DNA from: JAHECW01 sp964641415
GTDB taxonomy: Bacteria > Acidobacteriota > Thermoanaerobaculia > Thermoanaerobaculales > Sulfomarinibacteraceae
Assembly (NCBI GenBank): GCA_964641415.1
Contig: CAZXMW010000024.1
Coordinates: forward strand, 1-49,194
Direction of reading: 5' to 3'
Length of the DNA: 49,194 nucleotides
Of the stretch, positions 9,602-18,626 are shown in pieces (the first letter of the stretch is position 1; each line of letters starts with the position of its first letter). The notes beneath the pieces are model-generated. The model did not search any database, had not been told where the DNA came from, and saw only the letters and a program-made list of their open reading frames with translations. The position numbers were made by a program, and so were the translations under genes.

Positions 9602-10806
9602 CAAAGCTCTCGTTCGCGCGCCTGGTGAAACCGGAATCGGGCGGCGCGGCGAGAAGGACTGAGCACCACCTGAAGATTCTCGAGCAAGTAGCCCAGTGCC
9701 GGCCCGGGATCCCGGAGAGAAACAACCTGGTACTGAAGTCGAGGTGAAACGAACGTCAACCAACTTCGAAGCTGCCGCCACCGCTCTTTGCTGGTCAGGA
9801 ACCACAGGAGATCGCCGGCCAGAAATCGCAGGTATCGATCCGGCAGGTAATCGACCACCGGCGCCGGCTCATCACCGTGTGCCATCTGCCAGATCATCTC
9901 CGTCATGTCGAGACCAGCCGCGTACGTTGCGCCGAAGCTCTCTGGAAACCTCGGGTTGATCTCCATCAATTTGACCACATGGTCCCGCGGATCGAGGATG
10001 AAGTCGAAGTCGCAAAACCCGTACCAGTCGAGCGCTTCCAGCATGGTGCGGACATGCTCGACGACGTCGGGACGGAGCACGGTCCGGTTCAGCACACTCG
10101 ACCCGGCAGCCGGCGGATAGAAGCGGAGCTTTTCGTACACGACTGCCGCGAGCAGCGCTCGATCTCGGCCGATGATGGCGTCGGCCTTGAACTGCATCCC
10201 CCCCGGCGGTACGAAGTCCTGGACAAAGCAGCGACCGAACTCCTTCTCTACAGCCGGAAAAGCTCTCCGGAGCTCGGCCGGAGTGCTCGTCTTCGTGATT
10301 CCGCGTGCGCCCGCGGAGATCGCCGGCTTCACCAGGCAGGGGTAGGTTGCCTGACCCGCCGTCTCATCGAGCGAGCTCTCGTCCGGGTACCACGTCGCGG
10401 GGATCGGCACCCCGGCTGCAGCCGCAGCCTGGAGCGTGAGGATCTTGTCGCGGCCCCTGACGAACGAGCCATACGCGGGTACCACGAGCCGAGTCAACCC
10501 GTGAATCGCGTCCTGATGCCGAGCCACCAGATCGCTGGCCACGTCGCCCACCGGGTAGAGCACATCAACTTCGTGTTCACCCAAATACCGAAGAAGAGTC
10601 GCCACGAATCCGTCCGGATCTCCAGTCGGATCGGGATAGCCGAAGCGCTCCCTCACGAACCGGGAGAACATGCCGCTGCAGATCCGTGTCGCGGCGCCCG
10701 CCACAACCCGACGCCCCTGGGCCGCAGAGGACCAGATGACCGGCAAGGCAGCCTTCGCGGCCGCCTCGATCACCAGCACCCGGGCCCGCTCGCGGTGCCG
10801 GCTCAC
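9601..10806 (-). CDS. ATP-grasp domain protein
   Basis: A 401-residue ATP-grasp enzyme. The ATP-binding segments are visible: YPCLVKPAISAGARG, FVQDFVPPGG, and the metal-binding MEINPRFPES near 275-285. This architecture resembles carbamoyl-phosphate-synthase-like ligases that join a carboxylate to an amine through an acyl phosphate. It sits between two deacetylase-type genes and overlaps both (GTGA with the upstream gene, TGATG with the downstream). An attractive inference is that deacetylation exposes an amine which this enzyme then acylates with an amino acid, but nothing in the sequence gives the substrate. Confidence 0.85.
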   Translation of the reverse strand: MSRHRERARVLVIEAAAKAALPVIWSSAAQGRRVVAGAATRICSGMFSRFVRERFGYPDPTGDPDGFVATLLRYLGEHEVDVLYPVGDVASDLVARHQDAIHGLTRLVVPAYGSFVRGRDKILTLQAAAAAGVPIPATWYPDESSLDETAGQATYPCLVKPAISAGARGITKTSTPAELRRAFPAVEKEFGRCFVQDFVPPGGMQFKADAIIGRDRALLAAVVYEKLRFYPPAAGSSVLNRTVLRPDVVEHVRTMLEALDWYGFCDFDFILDPRDHVVKLMEINPRFPESFGATYAAGLDMTEMIWQMAHGDEPAPVVDYLPDRYLRFLAGDLLWFLTSKERWRQLRSWLTFVSPRLQYQVVSLRDPGPALGYLLENLQVVLSPSRRAARFRFHQAREREL

Positions 10807-12689
10807 GAGGCGTGTCCCGCTCCTGGGGATGGACGGATGTCTTCCTTCCAGATCGTCGTGGTCTCTCCCGCCCGGACGTCGGCCAGCACCATGAAAGAAC
10901 CACCGTTGGCGAGTTGGATCTCGACGGGCAAGCCTTTCAGATCGTGCTGCCCCGCGTTGCTGAGAAGCACCTCTCCATCTTCCAGACGGGCTTCCACGAC
11001 GCGCGTGCGAGGGCTGAGCACATCCCGCCAGTACCGCCCCAGGGCGGTGACCGTCCCGACATAGAAGTCGCCATCACAGTCTCCGAGCACGTGGCGCAGG
11101 AACTCCTCGGTGATGTGATAGCAGCTCGAACCCTGATACAGCAGCAGGTGATGATGGGCCATGAACAGGAAGGCGCCGTTGCTGCGGCGTGCCGCATGGA
11201 GCCAGTACTTCAGCATCGCGAGCTTGTATGCGTTGTCGGGATCCCCCGGATACTTCTTGGTGATCTCGACCAAACGCTCGCATCCCGCCGGATGATGCGG
11301 TGGCACCAGGCGCAGCACGTTCGTGAAGGCAGACGCGTTGGTGTCGGTTCCAACCTCGAGACCCGCCGCCTCGACGGCCCGAGGGGTATTCTCATCGTAG
11401 ACCCGCCCGGGGACGCCCCAGCTGGTCACCTTGACCCCCAACACTTCCTTGATCAGCCGCGAGTTCGCAAGAGCGTTGTCCCGCTGCTCGGTGAACGAGT
11501 CGCCAGGTTCGCCATGATGCCAGGGATAGCTCCCTTCCCCAATCCACGCGTGGCTCTTCCACTGATTACCGGGATCCGCGGCGGCGTGGGTTCCGAGGTG
11601 GATGAACATGTGGTTCCCGATTTCCACCGCCAGCTCGCGGCCGGTGGTCACCGGGAACTCGAGCACTGGGTCGATGGTGACCTCCTCGCGCAGGAACCGC
11701 ACGAAATCTGGTATCTCGTTACTCCGCCGGTCCCATCTGAATTGCCTGCAGAATGCCTCGTGCGCCTCCTGGTCCAGGGACAACCGACCCGACAGAAAAA
11801 GCGTGCTGGGAATCCGAAAACGGCGTGCAAGCCCCAGAGCAACGCGAAGGCCGGCCTCAGACTGGAAGGTCGCCGGGTCGTAGAGATCCTGGTCGCCACG
11901 CCAAGCGAAAGCCGCACCGGCCCCGCCCTTCCAGCGACGCACGCCGGCCGCCCGCGGCTTCAGGTCGCCAGCGTCAACGACAGCCTGCACCCGCAAACGA
12001 CGCACCTCTGCGCGATCGCCGTGGACGACGCGAATGACGATTTCGGCCCTGGTCCCCTTGGCGACTGCCCGCAGCAGCACGGGAGCAATGACCAGCTCAC
12101 CGGGTCCGGGGCAGGCAAGGCGCCTTGTCGCGGGCTCGACCGAGACCGCGCTCGAGCCCGACCGCACCTCGATATCCAATGGCAGCTGTGGAACCACCGG
12201 GCTCGGATTCAGTACCAGGACCTCCAGCTCCCCGACGTGACCGACCGGCCACGTGCCCAGGTCGCCGATACGTCCACGTGCCAGCAACGGACCCCGAATC
12301 ACAACTACCAACCGAGGCAGCGGCAGCGGCACCCGCCCGACGAGCCCCCGATGCTGGGTGGCCAGCACACCGGAGCGCCAGCAGAGATCCACCGTCAGGG
12401 CCGCCGCCCACGTCAAGCCCATGGCCACTGCGGTTGCGCCCCCCGCCCAGCCCCCGCCGGCCAGGCTCGCCAGCAGTGCGACCACCGGCAGCATCACCGC
12501 ATCGACCTGAAAGCGCGACCACCGGTACTTCTTGTAAGCCGTCTCGTACAGTACGTTGGCGAACATCATCAGCCAGCCGATGCGCCATCTGGCCAGGAAG
12601 AAGCACTTACTCAAAATGAAAACGAGTGCAAGCGTCACCGCAACTGCTGCCAGGACGCAGGTGATTACCTCATCGACCCCGATGCCCAT
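10803..12689 (-). CDS. Membrane-anchored NodB-type polysaccharide deacetylase-like protein
   Basis: The 628-residue product starts with three or four hydrophobic segments (about 8-110), followed by a beta-rich region (about 125-250) and a NodB-like catalytic domain (about 265-560). Deacetylase-like features are the acidic segment WRGDQDLYDP and GNHMFIHLGTHA with several His residues. The usual TFDDG and H-x3-H motifs are altered, so metal binding is likely but activity is uncertain. The extra domain and membrane anchor suggest action on the growing glycan at the membrane. ATG 12689 overlaps the upstream stop (TGATG). Confidence 0.75.
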   Translation of the reverse strand: MGIGVDEVITCVLAAVAVTLALVFILSKCFFLARWRIGWLMMFANVLYETAYKKYRWSRFQVDAVMLPVVALLASLAGGGWAGGATAVAMGLTWAAALTVDLCWRSGVLATQHRGLVGRVPLPLPRLVVVIRGPLLARGRIGDLGTWPVGHVGELEVLVLNPSPVVPQLPLDIEVRSGSSAVSVEPATRRLACPGPGELVIAPVLLRAVAKGTRAEIVIRVVHGDRAEVRRLRVQAVVDAGDLKPRAAGVRRWKGGAGAAFAWRGDQDLYDPATFQSEAGLRVALGLARRFRIPSTLFLSGRLSLDQEAHEAFCRQFRWDRRSNEIPDFVRFLREEVTIDPVLEFPVTTGRELAVEIGNHMFIHLGTHAAADPGNQWKSHAWIGEGSYPWHHGEPGDSFTEQRDNALANSRLIKEVLGVKVTSWGVPGRVYDENTPRAVEAAGLEVGTDTNASAFTNVLRLVPPHHPAGCERLVEITKKYPGDPDNAYKLAMLKYWLHAARRSNGAFLFMAHHHLLLYQGSSCYHITEEFLRHVLGDCDGDFYVGTVTALGRYWRDVLSPRTRVVEARLEDGEVLLSNAGQHDLKGLPVEIQLANGGSFMVLADVRAGETTTIWKEDIRPSPGAGHAS

Positions 12690-14299
12690 CAAGCCTCCAC
12701 CGCAATCGTGACGACCACATCCGTCCCCGCGCCCGGCTCGACGACCGGCACGTGAACGTTCACAGCGTCTGGCGTTTCACTGAGTTGAGCTTCCTTTCCG
12801 TTCACCTCTGCCCTGATCGCCCCGATCTTCCCCTGAACACGCAGCGCGATGTCGGCCACCCTCCGCGGCGTTCGAAGTCGACCCCTCCACCATCCAATCC
12901 GATGCTCGACGGCGTCCACGACGACATCACGGCGATCCCGCCACCACCGCGAAATCTCGCCGCCGGTCGCACAGTACGGTGCACTACCGTAGAGCTCGTC
13001 CAGAAGACGGACGTAGGCGCCCTCCCAATCGCGGTACTCGGGTTCGTTGAAGAAATTGTTGTGCCACAGCAAAGTGACCAGCCCCCCGTACCGCCGGGCC
13101 TCGTCCACGGTGGCGGATGCTGCTGCAACCGCCTCGCCCTCGGTAAGCGCCAGATAACGAAACAGCGAGGTGTCCATCACAGCGAGTGGCAGCTCCACCA
13201 GATCCAGCGATTCTTCCCGCTCGCGGTCATAGGTCATGAACGGATGGGTGACCCCTGCGCGAAAGCCTGGGAGATGGCGATACCCCAACGTCGAGTCGTA
13301 GCGGAAACCAGCCTCGGCTTGGGCTCGCCAGGTTTCGGGGTAGGAGAAGCGAAGGTAGTGATTGCGGATACCCCGGGGTTCTTCGCCGAACAGATCGGTG
13401 AACCTTCGGCGGCCCCTGGCGTACTTGCCCGGATCATTGAACGAGTAGTAACCGCCGTGGTATCCGACCTCGCAGCCCGCATCTCGCACGAGCCTCACCA
13501 CGTCACCGACCGCGCGATCACCGAGGCGGAAGCGTGCGCCGTAGCGCGACCAGTAGGGATCGTCGAGCACGAAGAACGTCGAGCGGAAACCCCGGCGCGA
13601 CTCGAGCTCCAGAATCCGGCGGAAGTCAGCCAGTGCGTGCTTGGGTCGCGCGACCGCACGCACGATTCGTTGAAACACCTCTCCGGCCGCCCCGCGCTCG
13701 CGGCCCCGAAGGACCTTCTGGAGATGGTTGAGGTCTGCCAGAACCCGCCACAGCTCGCGGTCGTAGATCTGATCCACGTCATGGGACAGCAGCAGCGCGA
13801 ACGGCCGACCCTGAGGCCATGGTGCGAGCGAAACCATGGGCAATCCGAGGCGCCCGAAGGCCGCAGAGATGGCCGCCCCCATCTCCGCCACGCCCGCCTC
13901 GGCTGAAGCTCGGACCACGAATTCATCGGACTTTGCCGCCCTGGCACCCGGCTCGCGCCGCGTGGGCTCCCGGTCGTCCCCGGCTGTCAGATGAAACCAC
14001 AGGTCATGGGCGACATCCCGGGACAACAGAATGCCACCATCCCCCAGCCACTGAAATCCCGAGGCCCCGCCGGCCGGCGGCCGCGCCGTGGCAGCCCAAT
14101 CACCCAGCCGGGGGACGCGCACGCTCACCTGACCGGCCACTGAAGGGGGAGCCCCTTCGTTGCCGTAGCACACCCGTACCGGCGTTCGGGGCCCGGCGGC
14201 CTGCGGCCGGCCCAAGCCGAGCAGGTCGAAGGCGGTGGAGAACGCGTACGCCACCGCCGAGTCGTTGCTGCCCGACGCAAGACCCACCGAGCTGCTCAC
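12689..14299 (-). CDS. Polysaccharide deacetylase family protein
   Basis: The 536-residue product has an N-terminal domain of unknown function (about 1-160), a NodB-like core with LLLSHDVDQIYDREL (Asp pair) near 170, GCEVGYHGGYYSF with the metal-ligand His, a WHNNFFN segment near 425, and a C-terminal beta-sandwich-like tail. This arrangement is seen in surface-polysaccharide loci and should remove N-acetyl groups or act as a related carbohydrate esterase. GTG start at 14299. A shorter, broken paralogue sits at 15631-16082, which suggests past duplication. The stop overlaps the next gene's start. Confidence 0.82.
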   Translation of the reverse strand: MSSSVGLASGSNDSAVAYAFSTAFDLLGLGRPQAAGPRTPVRVCYGNEGAPPSVAGQVSVRVPRLGDWAATARPPAGGASGFQWLGDGGILLSRDVAHDLWFHLTAGDDREPTRREPGARAAKSDEFVVRASAEAGVAEMGAAISAAFGRLGLPMVSLAPWPQGRPFALLLSHDVDQIYDRELWRVLADLNHLQKVLRGRERGAAGEVFQRIVRAVARPKHALADFRRILELESRRGFRSTFFVLDDPYWSRYGARFRLGDRAVGDVVRLVRDAGCEVGYHGGYYSFNDPGKYARGRRRFTDLFGEEPRGIRNHYLRFSYPETWRAQAEAGFRYDSTLGYRHLPGFRAGVTHPFMTYDREREESLDLVELPLAVMDTSLFRYLALTEGEAVAAASATVDEARRYGGLVTLLWHNNFFNEPEYRDWEGAYVRLLDELYGSAPYCATGGEISRWWRDRRDVVVDAVEHRIGWWRGRLRTPRRVADIALRVQGKIGAIRAEVNGKEAQLSETPDAVNVHVPVVEPGAGTDVVVTIAVEA

Positions 14300-14375
14300 G
14301 GGCCCAGTGCCCGCTGACCCATGGGCTTAGCGCGGCGCACGGCCACCGATCGTGCCACGATCACTCGTTTCTCGC

Positions 14376-15626
14376 TCACAACGGCGGCTCCCACGGCAAC
14401 AGATCCCCCGAGCTTCCAACGGCCACGGACTCCACCATTCCGCAGTACCGGCCCAGGATCTCCGGCAGAAGGAGATTCTCCTGCACCAGGCGGCGCCCGT
14501 TCGCACCCAATCGGGCGTACTCCTCCGGATGAGCGGCAGCATCGGCGACAAGCGCGGCGAGCCCCTTGTGATCGAACGACGCCACCGCCTTTCCTGTTTC
14601 ACAGCCGCGAATGATGTCGGCCTGCTGCCCATCCATCGCCGCCACGATGGCCCGACCCGAGCCCATGTAGTCCACCAGCTTGTTCTCGAAGTAGATGTGG
14701 ATCAGCGGGCTCTTGAAGAGCGTCATCACCGCCACGTCAGCCCCGGCGATCAGGCCTGGAACCTGGGATTTGGGCACGGGATCATGGAAGTGAATGTTCG
14801 TGAGCCCGCGCTCACGGGCCAGGGCCACCGCACCGGGCTTGGTCTGTCCCTGCCCGAATAGGTCGAACCGGATATCCGGCCGATGCTGGAGCTCGGCAGC
14901 CGCTCGGACGATGACCTCCACCGCCGTGACCTCGGTGTGGGTGCCGGTGTACAGGGCGACGAACTGATTCCCCCATCCATATCGGCGCCTTACCTCATCA
15001 CGGCCCGAATCCGCCCCTTCGAACAAACCCGGGTCGAAGCCGTTCGGAAACACGTCGAGTTTCGCGGGATCCACACCCTTCTTCAGCAGCTCGGTCTTGA
15101 TCCCAGGCGTCACACTCACGATCCGATCAGCCCGAGCATATAACGCGTTGGCGGCGCGATGCAGCAACCACGCCTTCCAGCCGGTGACCGCACCCTTCAC
15201 CTCGAGCGCATCAGGCCACAGGTCCCGCACCTCCAGCACGAACGGCGCGCGATGCCGCCGCGCCACCCCCCATGCGACCCAACCCGTGAACAGCGGCTGA
15301 ATGCTCCCGATCACGACGTCGGGCCGCGGCAGCTTCAGCCCCGCCCGGAGGGCCGGCCATGCGAAACCCAGGTACGTCCGCAGGCGCGCCCGGAGGCTGG
15401 AGCGCAGCCCCCGAGCCGAAGGCAGCCGATGCACGCGCACCTCACCGCCACCAGCGACCTCGAAGTGTTCCGCAGGTTCGTCCTGCTCGTTGTACACGTT
15501 GAAATCGGTGGCGACAACTTCCACCCGATGCCCGCGCTCGGCGAGCGTCGCCACCAGTTTCCGCGGCTGCTGCGTGCCTGGCGCATCCGGCCCGGTAAAA
15601 AACTGTTTGTAGTAGTGGATGCGCAT
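14376..15626 (-). CDS. Glycosyltransferase, GT4 family (WbuB-like)
   Basis: A 416-residue GT-B fold retaining glycosyltransferase. The N-terminus MRIHYYKQFFTGPDAPG and the later FENKLVDYMGSGRAIV segment resemble WbuB-type GT4 enzymes that add amino-deoxyhexoses in O-antigen assembly. I place the start at ATG 15626, where homology to the family begins; the open frame continues to 15719 but that extension overlaps the deacetylase remnant and looks non-coding. It would transfer one sugar of the repeat unit from a nucleotide donor on the cytoplasmic side of the membrane; donor and acceptor are unknown. Confidence 0.9.
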   Translation of the reverse strand: MRIHYYKQFFTGPDAPGTQQPRKLVATLAERGHRVEVVATDFNVYNEQDEPAEHFEVAGGGEVRVHRLPSARGLRSSLRARLRTYLGFAWPALRAGLKLPRPDVVIGSIQPLFTGWVAWGVARRHRAPFVLEVRDLWPDALEVKGAVTGWKAWLLHRAANALYARADRIVSVTPGIKTELLKKGVDPAKLDVFPNGFDPGLFEGADSGRDEVRRRYGWGNQFVALYTGTHTEVTAVEVIVRAAAELQHRPDIRFDLFGQGQTKPGAVALARERGLTNIHFHDPVPKSQVPGLIAGADVAVMTLFKSPLIHIYFENKLVDYMGSGRAIVAAMDGQQADIIRGCETGKAVASFDHKGLAALVADAAAHPEEYARLGANGRRLVQENLLLPEILGRYCGMVESVAVGSSGDLLPWEPPL

Positions 15627-15630
15627 CCCG

Positions 15631-16082
15631 CTACTCGGCACAATCGAGGCTGGTCTGTCGCTGCCAACACCAACCAACAATCTCTGCTCCGGTCGCACAA
15701 AATAGCCCGAGCGCTGCAACGCAACCCAAGGTCCTTTCGTAAAGCCACTGCCAATCTGCGTACTCTAGATCGTTGAACAAGTTGTTTTGCCACAGGAGGG
15801 GAAACACCCCACCCGCCCCCACAATCGGCATCATCCCTATCCAGGCGGGATCGATCAACTCGCGCCCCCTGAACCGGAAACCACGCAACAGCCTCAAGCC
15901 CATCACGGCCGCATATAGTTCAAATCGCCAAGGAAACGCCACATCTCTCGATCGTGGATCTGGTCGATGTCGTGCGAGAGAAACAGGGCAAACCGATGCC
16001 CATCCGGCCACGCGAGTTCACCCTGTGGCGTGATTGAGTTCCCGTGTTGCAAGGACGCCACCATCTGCGCCGGGTCCTTCAC
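15631..16082 (-). pseudogene. Polysaccharide deacetylase pseudogene with large internal deletion and frameshift
   Basis: Two pieces of a deacetylase like the one at 12689-14299 are fused. The 5' piece (16082 to a TGA at 15903) starts with GTG overlapping the ligase stop (GTGA) and reads LFLSHDIDQIHDREMWRF, matching the metal-binding region of the intact paralogue. The 3' piece, in another frame and ending at 15631, reads ELYAAVMGLRLL, PLLWQNNLFND and FCATGAEI, matching its C-terminal third. Roughly 200 residues are missing between them, with the joint near 15903-15925. The product would be non-functional. The surviving GTGA coupling shows that it was once a normal member of the operon. Confidence 0.85.
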
Positions 16083-17572
16083 AAATGCCGTTCAGGCGGC
16101 GTGATGGATGCGCCTGTGGTGCCTGGGCCGCGCACGGTGGCTTTCCAAGAAGAGACATCCGAAGGAAACCTGCCCGGTAAGGGCGACAAACATGGAGGGC
16201 GACCTTGCAACAGCCCTTGAAACCGAGCCCCGGCTCCCGCACGGCGAGCCGCCAGTGCTGCTGCGTATTGCTCCTTCAATCTGGCGGTGTAGACCGAGAA
16301 CGCTGTCAACAGCAGGTAGACCGGAGTATTCGTGTAGTGAGGTGCCCCAAGGCCAATGATCACGATCGCGAGCATCCCGATCAGCACGATCCTCAACCGG
16401 TAGCGCTCCACGGACGCGTGGACGATACCGAGGAGTCGCCACGCCCGAACCAGTACCAGCACGTAGAAGGCCTGATACAACAAGAACCCGATCAGACCCG
16501 TGGTGGCAAGGGGTTCGATGATGTCGGAATGGGAGTACTGCCCGGTGACGAAGTGCGCCCCGAAGTTGTTCAGCCCGACGCCGAAGACGGGGTGTTCACC
16601 GAAGAGACGCAGACCATCCACATACATCCTGTAGCGGATGTTGGACTGCGCTGCGACCCGGACGTCGCCGCCCCCCTCATCGATGAAGGTCTCGAACCGT
16701 TGTCCGACAGGTGTTTCCTGCAACAGCCCGGGTCCGAAGCTGGCCAAGACAGCAAGAGCCGTGGCACCCAGCAGGAGCGACGCCGCAGCCTTCTTGATGC
16801 CGCGCGACGCACCGCGGGCGTAGACGAACCACAGGTACACCAACAAGCCCAGCGCCACGGCCGACTTTCGCGAACCCGAGGCGAGCAGCACGACCGTAGC
16901 GACGGCGACGATCGAGAGGATCAGCGGCTGGCGTACCATGCCACCGCGGGCTTGGGTCTTCCAGAAGAAGAACGCGGCCACGACGCACCAGACCATCAGG
17001 AAACCGAGCCCATTCGGGTTACTGAGCGTCCCGGTTAGCCGCTGGTCGGAAGCCAAAACCGCGGACGGGGCGATTGACCCTGCACCCGTGAACACCATCA
17101 CAACCTGAATCAGCACGCCGCCGATCAGTGCCAGCAGCACGACATTGATCGAGCTGAGCTGACGCAAGATGGCGTACGCCGCCCAAACCATCACGAACAT
17201 CTGCGCCAGCACCCTGAAGCCTGTGAGAAACATCACCCTGTCATCCGCCACGATCGCGCCCGTCGTGCCCGCCCATACAACCCAGGCGGTGTAGAGCCAT
17301 AGCTCCGGTGGCACCGGGCGCATCCGACGGAATGCGGTACGCGGCCGTTTCAGATTGGCGAGGACGATGGAAGCGACCATGATGATCCCGAGAGCCCGCT
17401 GTTGGCCGTAGCCGAAAAAGAGGCAGGTCCCGGCACCGAAGGCGAAGAGAGCCCAGCCGTCGAGCCTTCGCACCCACGGTGAGAGCGATTCGACCACCAG
17501 GGGAAGTTTCCCCTTTCTCAAGCTAACCGCCACGCGCACCCGATCCCCAGAATATTCAGCAAGGGCCCCCAA
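16079..17572 (-). CDS. O-antigen ligase/polymerase family membrane protein (Wzy/WaaL-like)
   Basis: A 497-residue polytopic protein with about ten hydrophobic segments. The large loop near 310-350 has the Wzy_C-type signature: GEHPVFGVGLNNFG followed by HSDIIEPLATTGLIGF. Such proteins either polymerise lipid-linked repeat units (Wzy) or ligate glycan to an acceptor (WaaL, PglL) in the periplasm. Sequence alone does not separate these roles. The C-terminal 60 residues after the last membrane segment are hydrophilic and low in complexity. The start is TTG 17572; GTG codons 12-14 residues later are alternatives. It overlaps the deacetylase pseudogene. Confidence 0.85.
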   Translation of the reverse strand: MGALAEYSGDRVRVAVSLRKGKLPLVVESLSPWVRRLDGWALFAFGAGTCLFFGYGQQRALGIIMVASIVLANLKRPRTAFRRMRPVPPELWLYTAWVVWAGTTGAIVADDRVMFLTGFRVLAQMFVMVWAAYAILRQLSSINVVLLALIGGVLIQVVMVFTGAGSIAPSAVLASDQRLTGTLSNPNGLGFLMVWCVVAAFFFWKTQARGGMVRQPLILSIVAVATVVLLASGSRKSAVALGLLVYLWFVYARGASRGIKKAAASLLLGATALAVLASFGPGLLQETPVGQRFETFIDEGGGDVRVAAQSNIRYRMYVDGLRLFGEHPVFGVGLNNFGAHFVTGQYSHSDIIEPLATTGLIGFLLYQAFYVLVLVRAWRLLGIVHASVERYRLRIVLIGMLAIVIIGLGAPHYTNTPVYLLLTAFSVYTARLKEQYAAALAARRAGAGARFQGLLQGRPPCLSPLPGRFPSDVSSWKATVRGPGTTGASITPPERHL

Positions 17573-17648
17573 ATCCGAGGGGCGGCACGCCTAAAACCAT
17601 GGCCGGTTTGCGTTCGATTCAAGGCGATTGAACTGCTCTCATCGGGCA

Positions 17649-18626
17649 TCAGAACAACTGCCTCTTGATCAACTTGAGCCCCATTTCCAACGGCAACCAC
17701 GCCTTGTGGACGCTCATGATTGGAGTGAGCACGCCGCCGAATCCGCGGAAGTACCGCTCGATGGGCGGGATCATCGAACCCTCGAAATCAAACACATCGA
17801 GGCCAAGCTCCTTCGCCCTCAAAATGGCGTGCCACATCGCGAGCGCGCCGGCCCCGTGGTGGGCGTTGTCGGCATAACCTCCCATCAGGTAGTACGCCGT
17901 CCGGCAGTCATGGATGACGTAGACGCCGGCCAACTCCCTTCCGCGATCGCTTGCGGTGAAGCAGTGGCTTCGCTCACCTGGAGGAAAGCCGGCGAAGATC
18001 GTCTCCATCGCAGCACGCGGAAAGTTCTTCCCGCTGCGCGCGAAGGTCTGGGTCACGAGGTTCCGGATCGAGCGGGTATCTTTGGCTTCCCCGACCTCAA
18101 TCCCGTCCTTCTCCGCCTTGCGAATATCGTTGCGCCGCTCCTTTGAAAAGGCGGCAAGGAGCGAAACCTCATCCTGCGCTAGATCAATTCGATGCGTGTA
18201 GTGCGGGACCACCTTGTATCCACGCCAGTAGAAAGGCAGGCAGTCGACGACCCCCAGCGACAAACCGAGCGAAATTACAGCGGCACCGGCGTCCTCCAGG
18301 TAGGCGGCCATGGCTTCGACAACATTCCGCTGCTCGGCGGTGCGTGCCGCCGCGTTCGTCGCCCTGGACTCCAAGAAAGGCCCGATCTGAGGAGTGAATG
18401 GCGGGTTGCGCAGCACCTGTAGCCGAAGGCGGCGCTCCTTCCACAAGGAGAACCCGCCACGCAAAGCCCCACCGGCTTCGAAAATACCGATGCGGCGCAA
18501 CGAGGGGCCGAACAGCCCGGCCCACCGGGCTGAGTCAAAGACGCTCCCGTGAGCCTCGGCTACGGCATCCCAGGCGTGAGCGTCCGTCTCAGCAAGCGGC
18601 CGAGCCACGAAGCGAGGTGCGCTCAC
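17649..18626 (-). CDS. FemAB/GNAT-like acyl or aminoacyl transferase
   Basis: The 325-residue product has the double-GNAT fold layout of the FemAB/BcsL (CelD-like) family: SKERRNDIRKAEKDG in the middle, the YYLMGGYADN segment around 235-250, and a C-terminal FDFEGSMIPPIERYFRGFGG block typical of the family. Relatives move amino acids from aminoacyl-tRNA or acyl groups from CoA to amines on peptidoglycan or exopolysaccharide. I set the start at GTG 18626, which overlaps the upstream glycosyltransferase stop (GTGA). In this locus it is a candidate for decorating amino sugars exposed by the deacetylases. Family is secure; donor unknown. Confidence 0.85.
   Translation of the reverse strand: MSAPRFVARPLAETDAHAWDAVAEAHGSVFDSARWAGLFGPSLRRIGIFEAGGALRGGFSLWKERRLRLQVLRNPPFTPQIGPFLESRATNAAARTAEQRNVVEAMAAYLEDAGAAVISLGLSLGVVDCLPFYWRGYKVVPHYTHRIDLAQDEVSLLAAFSKERRNDIRKAEKDGIEVGEAKDTRSIRNLVTQTFARSGKNFPRAAMETIFAGFPPGERSHCFTASDRGRELAGVYVIHDCRTAYYLMGGYADNAHHGAGALAMWHAILRAKELGLDVFDFEGSMIPPIERYFRGFGGVLTPIMSVHKAWLPLEMGLKLIKRQLF

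Noticed and set aside
10812..12755. Long plus-strand open frame opposite the membrane deacetylase
   Set aside because: Same kind of antisense shadow; no domain features, and the minus-strand frame has membrane segments and deacetylase motifs.
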